Shown in pieces: positions 13,194 to 22,257 of a DNA stretch of 64,000 nucleotides. Below the pieces are notes generated by a model, which was not told the DNA's origin, ran no database searches, and saw nothing but the letters and a program-made list of their open reading frames with translations. Position numbers and translations under genes: made by a program. The DNA is taken from NCBI GenBank assembly GCA_964023275.1, contig OZ029918.1, positions 30,140,704 to 30,204,703 of the forward strand. The letters run 5' to 3'. The DNA is from Norana najaformis. Taxonomy: Eukaryota > Annelida > Clitellata > Crassiclitellata > Hormogastridae. Position 1 is the first letter of the stretch, and every line of letters begins with the position of its first letter.

Positions 13194-13201
13194 ATAGATA
13201 G
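13194..13201. repeat. Right target-site duplication of the hAT element
   Basis: ATAGATAG directly follows the CTG end of the element, identical to the left copy. It lies 240 bases before the candidate start codon of the CRAL-TRIO gene. Confidence 0.85.
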
Positions 13202-13440
13202 CATAACAATGCACACGTTGTATTATATCATCATAGGCGCTTGAAGCAAACGAAGTTATTTATGTTTTTACGGTCGAGATGTAGGCCTGGGCCTATATAG
13301 AAGGGCAGAGGTATGACCAGTCGGCGCCATTCGGAGGTCTTCAGTCTGTAGTGTCCGTCTCCTGGTTGTTCCACCTCGTAATTCTCGTAACTTCGCTGGG
13401 TGGCTTCAGACGCCTCAAGTGCTACTGGAAAAGCAGTCAG
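13202..13440 (+). promoter_or_regulatory. Probable promoter/5' UTR segment of the CRAL-TRIO gene
   Basis: This segment is noticeably richer in G+C and CpG than its surroundings and ends directly at the candidate start codon ATGGCG. It begins at the right-hand target duplication of the hAT element. No TATA box or other specific motif is claimed. The assignment depends on the start codon being correct. Confidence 0.3.
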
Positions 13441-16400
13441 ATGGCGGTAGGTAAACCACAACTCTTATGTTGTGCTCGTGGACGCACTAATCGTTTTCTT
13501 CTTTTACCTTACCTTCTTTAATAAAGTAAGGCAAGGCAAGGTAACCGGATTCGTGTAGGCCCTACGGCTTTCATTTCTTTATTGTGTTCATAATATGGGC
13601 CTACTTTTTTCTTTTGTGGCGGACCGAGCACAAGGGTAAATACCCGTTCTTCCTCTTATCTTAACACCCCCCTCCCCGTAGCTGCCACGCTCTCGGCCTG
13701 ACTTGGATATTGACCTGGAAGCGAACCCTTTTGCCTTTCGATTTTGTTTTGACTGAGCGCCTGTGAATAAGCTGGTCCCCGCGGCGAGGCTTTCGTTGGG
13801 CGCTTTAGAAATGTCGGAATTACGATTACAATTACGATTAAATATAGGCCTATATGATTTATAAATAATGAATTTATTTAAATAATACCAGAATTGTATT
13901 ACAGTTTCCGATTTAGGTTGTTCCGTTCGCTTTAGTTTATTTCTAGTATTTTAATCATTTATGTTTTAATTCGATTAAATATAATTAAGGCCCTATTTCA
14001 TTTCAACACCCCTTCCCCGCTGTCCAAAAATAGCCTGCGACGGATTGAAGTGGCGCCTGCGTCGCTTTAGGCCAACATTCCCCCATTCTACAGACTGCAA
14101 AGGACTTGTGTTTAAACGCTGGTTAAGACGTCCTTGTCCGAATCCGATTCCCCTGACTGAAGATGTAAATGTTGGATTAACGAAAACGTAACAAGAGTTG
14201 AACTAAAAACGAGAATAGCACAAGATTTAGCAAATGAACGAAAAGAATGGAGATCATTATTTTATTCGCACCACTCGCCACCAAATGGCTGGCGTCAGAA
14301 ACTGGATGATGATGACGACGATGATGATGATGACGATGATAATGCGGTGTTGTTCTTTGCAAATTTAAGTAGTCCAAGGACATTGGATATGCATTCGCAT
14401 GACTTAGACCTTCTGCTGTGCCCTCAGTGGCTTAATTGGCCTGCTGCCCTGCCTTCAGTGGCTTAATTGGCTTTCTGCCTTGCCCTCAGCGGCTTAATTG
14501 GCCTTCTGCTCTGCCCTCAGTGGCTTTATTGACCTTCTTCCCTGCCTTCAGTGGCTTAATTGGCCTTCTGCCCTGCCCTCAGCGGCTTAATTGACCTGCC
14601 CTGCCCTCAACGGCTCAATTGGCCTTCTGCTCTGCCCTCAACGGCTTAATTGGCCTTCTGTTCTGCCCTCGATAGCTTATTTGAAGCTGTAAGGCTTTGC
14701 GCTGGTCCCCGATTGAACCTTGGGGAGCTTAATACAGAGTTGCCTATTTCCGCTGGCGTCCTGAACAAGATCCAAGTGCAGAGAAGGTAAACTTGAGACG
14801 ACCACAATTAATCCTTGACCCAATCTGATGAATCCTAGATGGCCTGGTAAACAAGAGTTGATTAATATAACCTATTAATAAAATATTAATTACTATAGTT
14901 TGACAGACGCGATCGCGCCAAAGATCGGGCAGTCGAACCGTGCAAATGTCACAATTGACAGACTAGTAATTGATTAATCAGTTAACTGGTTTTAATTGGT
15001 TTCGCGTTTTCAGGATTTAGCACCAAAAGTTGCCGAAGTACGAACGAAGTTCTTAGCAAAATATGACGGTAAGTATAGTCTACGTAGGTCCTACTCCCAA
15101 AGAGCTCAGCACTTAATAATATTTTAACCTAATATTTTATTCCCAAATATTTTAAGGGTACCGATCTGTCAACAACGTACACATAGCTTCTACTCAGTAT
15201 ACAGTGATGCAATCAGACCGCCCGCCGGTCTGTCTGTCTGTCTGCCCGCCTGTCTGTCTATCTCCCTGTCTGTCTGCCTCTCTGTCTGTATGCAATCGTA
15301 ATCCCGAGATTTCTACAGCGCCAAACGAAAGCCACGTCACGGAGACCAGCTTATTCACAGGCGCACAGTCAAAACAAAATCGATAAGCAAAAGTATTCGG
15401 TTCCAAGGCAAGATCCAAGTGCCAGGCAGAGAGAGCGTGGCAGCTACGGTGGGTGATGTTTGGGATCGGAGAGGAAAGAGGGATAGAGGAAGTAGGGGAG
15501 TGAGGATAGGTTATGTATTTGTCTGTCTGCCTGGTCTGTCTTTCTATCTGTCTTTCTATCCGTCCGTCTGTCTGTCTGTGTCTGTCTTTCTATCTGTATT
15601 TCTGTCCGTCCGTCCGTCTGTCTGTCTGTCTATGATGATGATGATGATGATGATCTGTGTTTGTTCGTAGGGAGCATACTGGACGACACGTATCATAAGA
15701 AGGACGTTGAGTGGGTGAAGTCGAGCGACAGTTTAATCCTCAATGTCCTCAAGGCCCACAAGACAGGAGGAGATGTTAACAAAGCGGTCGACCTCATCAA
15801 CGAAATCTTCCTCTTCAGAAGCAAATACAGGCTCAATGGTATCACATGCTACACTGCCGTATATATATATATATATATATATGCCTACATGCATACATAC
15901 ATAGGCCTACGTACATTCATACATAGGCCTACATACAAAGGCCTACATATATACACTGTGTCCGGAAAAATTCCAAGGCTTTACGGTAAATATGAAAATA
16001 ATTAGTAAACATTAATCGATTTTTAAAATTCCAAAAACAGTTTAATCCTGAAATATTATTTGCACTATAATTGTTGTTTTGGCGTAAAAATTTTATAACA
16101 ATTTTGTCTTCCTCGCTGAACGCCATTTTTCTAGCAACTTTCTTTACAAAATATAAAATTCAAATACGTCACTGTGACGTAATTTTAAACGGGGGCCGTT
16201 AATAAATTACAAAGAATTTTGTTGGTAATTATATATTTCAGGATTAAACTGTTTTTGGAATTTTAAAAATCGATTAATGTTTACTAATTATTTTCATATT
16301 TACCGTAAAGCCTTGGAATTTTTCCGGACACAGTGTACATAGTCCTACATTACATACATAGGCCTACATACATACATACATAGGTCTACATACTACATAC

Positions 16401-19400
16401 ATAGGCCTACATACATACATAGGAATACATACATTTTTAACCCTAGTGCTGAAGCCTAACTTATTCTCCCTCATGTGAAACTCTTAAACTCTCTCTAATA
16501 TTCTGTTTTAAAATTCTCTCAATTTTCGTTAAATTCAGACATTAAGCGGACGGATCTTGACGAGGAACTGCTTGAACTAAATGGCATATACTTCCACGGC
16601 AAAGATAAGCAAGGCCACAAGATCCGTACGTATATACGAAGCACATCTGTAATGTATCTTACGCAATCTGATGACTTCTATAGCGCCGTTTTCGTAATGA
16701 GCAAGGCATCAATCATTGGTTGCTTCAAGTGAATGCATATTTTCAAAAATTATAGGCTAATCATTTGGAGAAGCCCGGCTGAAATCCGATTGAGATTTTG
16801 ACCCGGATGTTCTGTAATGTATTCGAACATTTACATAGAGCATTTATGGAGAGCAGAGGAGCTGAGAAGACGGTAGAGAAGCATACGAAAGCATGCAAAA
16901 CAGAGTAGGCCAGGCTTTTTCTGAAGCTTAATGACTATACATATGAATGATGATGATGATGATGATTATGCTTCTGTCGGACATTAGACTCGTATGTATA
17001 TTTTAAAGAGAGTGAAATACTAGTATAATGTAACAGGACTGATTTGGCTGGGTGTCAGTTGTGGTCGAAAACCCGCCAGTACTTTCCCAGGATTGTTTGC
17101 GACTTTGCGAACAGATCCTTATTTGCTTAATAAACTTTAACGACCCTTAGACCATATAACGAGCATAGCGCTTTTGAGGGGCCTAAAATGCCATGCATGC
17201 ATACAAACATACATGCATACAGTCATATATTCATACATACATACATACATACATACATACATACATACATACATACATAGGCCTACATACATACAGAGGA
17301 ATACATACATACATACATAAATGCATACAAGCAATACAATACAATACATGCAATACATGATACAATACAATACAACGTACAATTATATACAAAGCAAAAG
17401 AACACAATGCAATACAAATTTCTATATAACGTTCGACTGATTTGACCTGCGCATGCGCAACTTAAGGTAACGGGTCGCTTCATAAAAGCCGCTGCACTCT
17501 GCGTTCTTGTTATTGATCGAAATAAACGTTTAATTCGTTAATTTAATTTGTTAATTTGTTTCGTTCAGTTCAGTTCCGCGTCTGTAAACAGAAGAATGGT
17601 TATAAGATAAAGGAGACGAAGCAGTACATTGCCTTCCATTTCAACCAGCATTACATGGAATCACCCGAAGAGCAACTCGTCTCTCTCTTTGATCTGACGG
17701 ATGCGTCCGTCAGCAACATGGTCAGCACTCAGTAGTTGCAAATGAAATTGCTGATGTAGGTCTACATCGCGCTAGTTCGGGAAAATATTCTTTATGACAT
17801 TCACGTCTCGCTTTCCCTGTTCATGTCTCTGCTGTTGTCAGTCTCCCTGTTCCTGTCTCTCCCCGCTCTTTCTCCTCCTCTTTCTCCTCCTCCTCCTCGT
17901 GCTTCTCCTCCTCCTGCACCTTCTGCTTTTCTTTCTTCTCATTCTTCTCATACTCCTACTCCTTCTCCTCTTCCTTCTACTTTTTTTCCTCCTCATCTTT
18001 CTCCTCTTCCTCCTACTTCTCCTCCTGCTCTTCCTCCTCTTCCTCTGTCCTCATTCTTCTCCTCCTCCTCCTCCTTCTACTCCTTTTCGGCCTTTTCCTC
18101 TTGCTGACAGTGTAATGCACTGTTGTTCTGTCAGTGGAAGTAAGTAAGTAAGTAAATATATTCTTTAATAACCAACAGCTAATTGCACATCGATTAAATG
18201 AGCGGTAATATATTTTGTGGCAAATCAGATGACGCTAAACTTGATAGGCTATATAATGTTTTGACAGGATTTGGAATTAAGCAAGTTCATCATCCGCTGC
18301 GCAAATACGTATTTCCCAAATATTGGAGGTGGGTGGAATATCCAACCATTCTCTGCTTTGATTCGTTTTTTAATCGTGGATAAAGTGTGGCGAGACCCTA
18401 TTGGTCAGCGTAGGCCACGCCTCCCAGATGTCAGCCGCACGCATTTTCGCCGATCCCACTTATGTTCAAGAAATATGAATATTCATGACGCAAGCTGCTA
18501 ATGAATAATCGTATTTGCTAGAAAGATAGAAAAGTTAAAATATGATTTTTATTACTAAGTTTTTGTTATCTGTTATGCATTTAACATTTTAGAAATTCAT
18601 CCTTTTCATTATTTATATAAAAATACTTTTACAAATTCCTGCAACTACAGGAGTAACGCAGCGCATTCGCAGACGGACGCTAGAGCAGAGACGGAGAGAG
18701 AGAGAGCAGCGATACCTGAACAGTGCTTAGCGGTAGACGTGTAGATTCAGTGCGTCGTAGGGTAAAGTGTACAGTGGCAGATTTAGCTATGGGCATGGGA
18801 CGGTTCACCCCCGCGCCTATTTTGGCTATATGCCGACGCGCCTCGGCCCAGACACGTGCACGGTGGACTGCCGAATGTGGCGCCCTTCTGGAAGTGCTCT
18901 TGCCCCTCCACGCAAGGATTCCTGGAGCCGCCACTGGACGTATACTGTCGTTAGACTGCATAACGATACATCAAGAGCTCTGACGACCAGCAACGTGCAA
19001 CGAATATTGCTCTCAATGTGTTGTTACATATCTGCTTATTTCAGCTCTTTTTAAAGGTTTTAAAGGCGCTACGTAAATAACCAGCTACATGCACGCATGC
19101 ATAGGGCCTACATACGTACATACATACATAAACATATAACTGTCTGTGTTGAAGTGTCTGTCTGTGTGTCTGTTTGTCCAACTTCACTGTTTTTCTGCCT
19201 AACAGTCTATTTCAGGCTCTGTCTGTATGTGACTTTTTTATCTGTCTGCATGTATGTATCGTGATACTTAATAGAGGACCAAGTTGTAAGTACAAAAGCA
19301 TCATAACAGCGCTGCACCTCTGTGTCTTTGTCAGCTGGTATCTTTTCCTCTGTGTCTCTTTATGCATGGCTTTGTCTTGCTAATTTCTTTGTAAATAGGC

Positions 19401-21188
19401 CTAACAGCCGTGTTCTTTTAACGAAGCTCAGCACGAACGTCAACTGACTAGCGACAACTATAATTGGCCAAATCAGATGCCATAACGACACAGTAATGTT
19501 GTTTGTCTGTTTCTTTGTTTCAGCATACAACCTGATGTTTAGGTTGGGAGTGGCACTCGAAGGTAAGAAATACATCCCTCATACATAAAATAATACAGAA
19601 GCCTGTATATACATATATAGGCCCTATTAAATGCGTACATACACTATACCTGCCATTACAAAGACTTCTGTTTATTCAGTGGTTTGACTATGCGTGCGAT
19701 ATTAGTACATCTCAATACAGGCGCGAAACAAGAATGCTCCAACAGCTTTTTGACCTTCATTATACGGAGCCCGTTGAGCATACTCGAACCTGCAATCGTT
19801 CACAGACTGAACAGATCACCTTTCTTCACACGAATTGAAACTAACGTATTTTTCTGCATTAGGCCTACATACTGCAAATGCTGTGGAGAATTCAGAACTG
19901 CACGGACCGGGTGGGGGTTGTCATGGCGAGTAGAGCTAAGTTCGGGTCCGAACGCCAAATCAAAAGGCATATGCCAGATGGGATCATTGGGTATGACCTG
20001 ATTTAATCGTAATCTTAAACTCCAAATTTCTAAAGCACCCCTTAAAAGCTAAGCGCAGGGCACCAGCTTATTCAAGAGTGCTGCGTCAAGTCATTGGGGT
20101 TGTCCAAAAATGCTGTCAAGAACCAAACCAGTTGCCAAAAGGCCAGAGAGAGAAGGGTACAGGAGCTTTTTTGTGTTTAAGCCGAGAGAAATTGGAAGGC
20201 AGCGGATTCGACGGATCAGGGTGGGATTTCTTGAGACCAGTTTTGAATGGAATGGGCCTGCCTACCTGAGGAGTAACAGACAGAGGGGATGATGGGCGAA
20301 TGACTGAAGAAATAGAGGAACAGAGAAGTTGCGAAATTCAGGAGGTAGAGAATCAAGGTGCAGTGTAGTATATTGGTCTGTCACAGAACTTGAGATGAAG
20401 AGTTACAGAGGGACGGGCAAGAGTGAGATAGAGAATGAACGGGTAGAGCAATGTTATGGGATGGTAAAGCGTTTGCAAAGATAAGTAAGTTGGAAAACTG
20501 AAGAGTTACAGGATAGTGAAAGAATTTTGAAATGGATGCATTCAGGGATTTTCAGCCAGTGGAGTGATTTAAGGAAAGCTCGGGCAAGTGAATTCTGTCA
20601 AATTGAAGACGCATAGTCTGAGTGGATTATAGGTTGAGGAAAATAAAATTACAGCAGTCCAGGACCCTCTTGATCCACCAGTATGAATGTGTGCATGCAT
20701 GTATGTCTGTATATATCTATGTATGAATATATATGTATACATATCTAGATATTCATTATAGCGCCTTTTAAGTACTTAGCAAAGGTGCGGCACTTGCTGG
20801 CCTAACTAGTGTTAAGAAGCATACATTCATTATATGTGCAAATAACGCTCAGATAACTGGAAAAGTCCCCACCGATGGACATTCACACACACACACAGCC
20901 CAACCCGTGAAGTATGCAATTGCTACTTAACAACTAAGTCACACTTTTTTATATCTGTTTGATAGCAATATTTAGCGCCCTTGTGAGATTCTTAAAAGGT
21001 GCTATATAAACAGCCAGACAGATTTAGAACCAGTATTGTTCAACCTGGTTTCAGCCGTCTGGACAATAATCAAGGGCTGGCTGGACGCTGATCTCAGCAA
21101 ACGGACACACGTAATCTCCCGCAAGAACATCCAGGAGTACATAGCCGAGGATCAACTCCTGCCACACATGACCAAGAAAGACAAATGA
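13441..21188 (+). CDS. MOSPD2: CRAL-TRIO domain protein related to MOSPD2, lacking the MSP domain
   Basis: Eight exons: 13441-13446, 15014-15068, 15671-15838, 16539-16625, 17569-17720, 18268-18328, 19524-19562 and 21028-21188. Phases agree and the sum is 729 nt (242 aa plus stop). It aligns along the N-terminal half of MOSPD2: KVAEVRTKF (human ISETRRRF), LNGIYFHGKDKQGHKI (human IGVIYLHGYDKEGNKL), LVSLFDLTDAS (human TVMFDLSETG), LSKFIIRCANTYFPN (human FVRFIINCFKVYYPK), VSAVWTIIKGWL (human NAAFKIVKTWL) and IQEYIAEDQLLPHM (human VQEYVSVEYLPPHM). This is a Sec14-type lipid-binding fold. Human MOSPD2 continues with an MSP domain and a membrane anchor; here translation stops eight codons after PHM. 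The first exon (Met-Ala only) is inferred from an ATG next to a phase-0 donor, and is the least certain part. Confidence 0.75.
13682..13850 (-). repeat. GC-richer dispersed repeat, family H (inverted)
   Basis: Plus strand reads GCCTGTGAATAAGCTGGTCC and TTCGTTGGGCGCTTTAGAAA, complements of the copy at 8602. In the first intron of the CRAL-TRIO gene. Confidence 0.6.
14409..14686. repeat. 31-bp minisatellite, nine units
   Basis: Tandem units of about 31 bp, of the form CCTTCTGCCCTGCCCTCAGY then GGCTTAATTGG, with substitutions and one 3-bp deletion. In intron 1 of the CRAL-TRIO gene. Confidence 0.9.
15219..15288. repeat. (CTGT)n microsatellite, imperfect
   Basis: Run of CTGT units interrupted by CTGC/CTAT. 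In intron 2 of the CRAL-TRIO gene. Confidence 0.85.
15290..15500 (+). repeat. GC-richer dispersed repeat, family H
   Basis: GAGATTTCTACAGCGCCAAA, ACCAGCTTATTCACAGGCGC and GGCAAGATCCAAGTGCCAGG match the other copies. It sits between two CTGT microsatellites. Confidence 0.6.
15519..15655. repeat. (CTGT)n then (ATG)n microsatellite beside a splice acceptor
   Basis: Imperfect CTGT units with CCGT variants, then eight ATG units. It ends about 15 bases before the acceptor of the exon at 15671 and forms most of its upstream pyrimidine-rich context. Confidence 0.85.
15954..16335. mobile_element. Tc1/mariner-type MITE with perfect 103-bp inverted repeats
   Basis: Left and right arms (15954-16056 and 16233-16335) are identical as inverted repeats over 103 bp, beginning CACTGTGTCCGG. 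The element is bounded by TA on both sides (15952-15953 and 16336-16337), the target of the Tc1/mariner superfamily. The 176-bp centre has no coding capacity. It sits inside a TACATA/TAGGCCTAC simple repeat in the intron after exon 3 of the CRAL-TRIO gene. Confidence 0.85.
16338..16432. repeat. TACATA/TAGGCCTAC simple repeat
   Basis: Imperfect tandem TACATA and TAGGCCTAC units. It continues on the other side of the MITE at 15856-15953, so the element inserted within it. Confidence 0.75.
16672..16800 (+). repeat. Diverged member of the 47711 repeat family
   Basis: GACTTCTATAGCGCCGTTTT and GGCATCAATCATTGGTTGCT match the family. In an intron of the CRAL-TRIO gene. Confidence 0.5.
17192..17345. 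repeat. (ACAT)n microsatellite
   Basis: Long imperfect CATA/ACAT array followed by AATAC units. In an intron of the CRAL-TRIO gene. Plus-strand ORFs here are repeat artefacts. Confidence 0.85.
17810..18095. repeat. Long polypyrimidine (CTC/TTC) tract
   Basis: About 280 bases almost wholly C and T on plus, from CTGTTC repeats into TCCTCC/TTCTCC repeats. Ends about 170 bases before the exon at 18268. Open frames here (poly-Leu, poly-Ser/Pro) are artefacts of composition. Confidence 0.85.
20018..20190 (+). repeat. GC-richer dispersed repeat, family H, diverged
   Basis: CAAATTTCTAAAGCACCCCT, CACCAGCTTATTCAAGAGTG and CAAGTCATTGGGGTTG show it is a diverged family member. Confidence 0.5.
20765..20890 (-). 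repeat. Dispersed repeat of the 945 family (inverted)
   Basis: On plus it reads GCGCCTTTTAAGTACTTAGC and CGCTCAGATAACTGGAAAAG, complements of the family landmarks. In the last intron of the CRAL-TRIO gene. Confidence 0.5.
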
Positions 21189-21269
21189 TCAAAGGATCGA
21201 AACAATCATTCATCAGCCATGGATGACAAGAGACTGAGAACAATCTAAAGCCTTCATTCAATAGTTATT

Positions 21270-21275
21270 AATAAA
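21270..21275 (+). terminator. Candidate poly(A) signal AATAAA of the CRAL-TRIO gene
   Basis: AATAAA lies 82 bases after the TGA stop in an A/T-rich context. It supports ending the gene here rather than continuing into an MSP-encoding exon. Confidence 0.4.
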
Positions 21276-21774
21276 TTGGTTAATTAATTAGGTCTATCAC
21301 ACAATTTGTATAGTGCACTATTAATACACAGATGAGACAAATCTGTTTAACTAGCTTAAACCAGGTAGGCTAAAAGGTTTTGAAGGAATAATGCTCAGTA
21401 CATTTCAAAAACAAGTTTTTTCTAATATAAAAATATATATTATTCGTTTAAAGGAAGTATGATGCATGAGTGACCTCTGTTACAATTACGAGTTGCTAGT
21501 TTTGCTGCTTTTTATATTAAATTTATTCTAAGACGCTCCCAAATTTGTCTACTTTTCACAACCCGTTTTAGCTGAATATTCTTTGCCATGCATTTTGGCT
21601 AACATTCTTTTGCATATAGTCGAGTTAGGCCTTAAAGTCTAGCAAAAGGCCTCTGCCTCTATTTCAAATATGGTGGCTATAAACACACACACATACATAC
21701 ACATACACCCCATCACACATTCTTCAGGCTGATGTCGGACCAGTGCGTGAAACACCAGTGCAAAGGTAAATCAT

Positions 21775-22257
21775 ATGGGCCCATGGACCGACTGGCCCCC
21801 AATGGATTCACCCGATTGCAGTCGGTCTGTCAACTTCACTGTGACTGCCAGTGTCATATCAACAGAGCCAAACAGCTGCCTTCCTAATGGCGAGGTGGTG
21901 GTGGAGGACGCAACAGTACATTACCCGTACATTAGTACCACACTGGAAGTCAACCCACACAAACAGTACCAGTACAAGACAATGAATTATATATATTCAC
22001 TTACCATACTTGAGGATTTAGTGATGACAATGTTACACTGCCAACAGTACTGTAATGTAAATGATACAGTTGAGCAAGTTCGATGTAGAGTCAAGATGAG
22101 TAAATGTTACGACTTTGATGTTTACAGCAAAGTCACGACGCAGCCACAAGTGAACAAGTTTATTCATAGATGCAATTGTCGCTATAAGCAGGATTACACA
22201 AAAAATTTAGTTGCACGTCTAGAGTTCAGTTCAAGCGGAAAGCCTCTTAAATGCTAG
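21775..22257 (+). CDS. Unassigned ORF, 160 codons, cysteine-bearing, possibly a last exon
   Basis: An open frame from ATG 21775 to a stop at 22255-22257, long for this AT-rich DNA. It encodes nine cysteines, mostly in the second half (CQQYC, RCRVKMSKC, HRCNCRYK, ending GKPLKC). It has no transmembrane stretch and no signal peptide at this ATG. An acceptor-like site with TTGCAG falls at about 21821, so it could be a final exon rather than a single-exon gene. I do not recognise the family. It is not the missing MSP domain of MOSPD2. It starts about 500 bases after the poly(A) signal of the gene upstream. A second frame at 21732-21887 also carries clustered cysteines (QCVKHQC, CQLHCDCQCH), so the true frame is uncertain. 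Confidence 0.3.
   Translation: MGPWTDWPPMDSPDCSRSVNFTVTASVISTEPNSCLPNGEVVVEDATVHYPYISTTLEVNPHKQYQYKTMNYIYSLTILEDLVMTMLHCQQYCNVNDTVEQVRCRVKMSKCYDFDVYSKVTTQPQVNKFIHRCNCRYKQDYTKNLVARLEFSSSGKPLKC

Larger units (their letters stand above)
8981..13440. other. Intergenic region rich in mobile elements, no gene seen
   Basis: Between NDUFAF2 and the CRAL-TRIO gene I see no convincing exon. The stretch holds a tRNA-derived SINE (9811-9981), an old hAT-like element (10856-11219), a better preserved non-autonomous hAT element (11507-13193), and a 250-bp GC-richer segment (13202-13440) that probably carries the promoter and 5' UTR of the next gene. Confidence 0.6.

Noticed and set aside
17137..17483. Minus-strand ORFs of repeated MYVC residues
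   Set aside because: Translation of an (ACAT)n microsatellite.
17794..18147. Plus-strand ORFs with poly-Leu and poly-Ser/Pro content
   Set aside because: Produced by the polypyrimidine repeat; no codon-level signal beyond composition.
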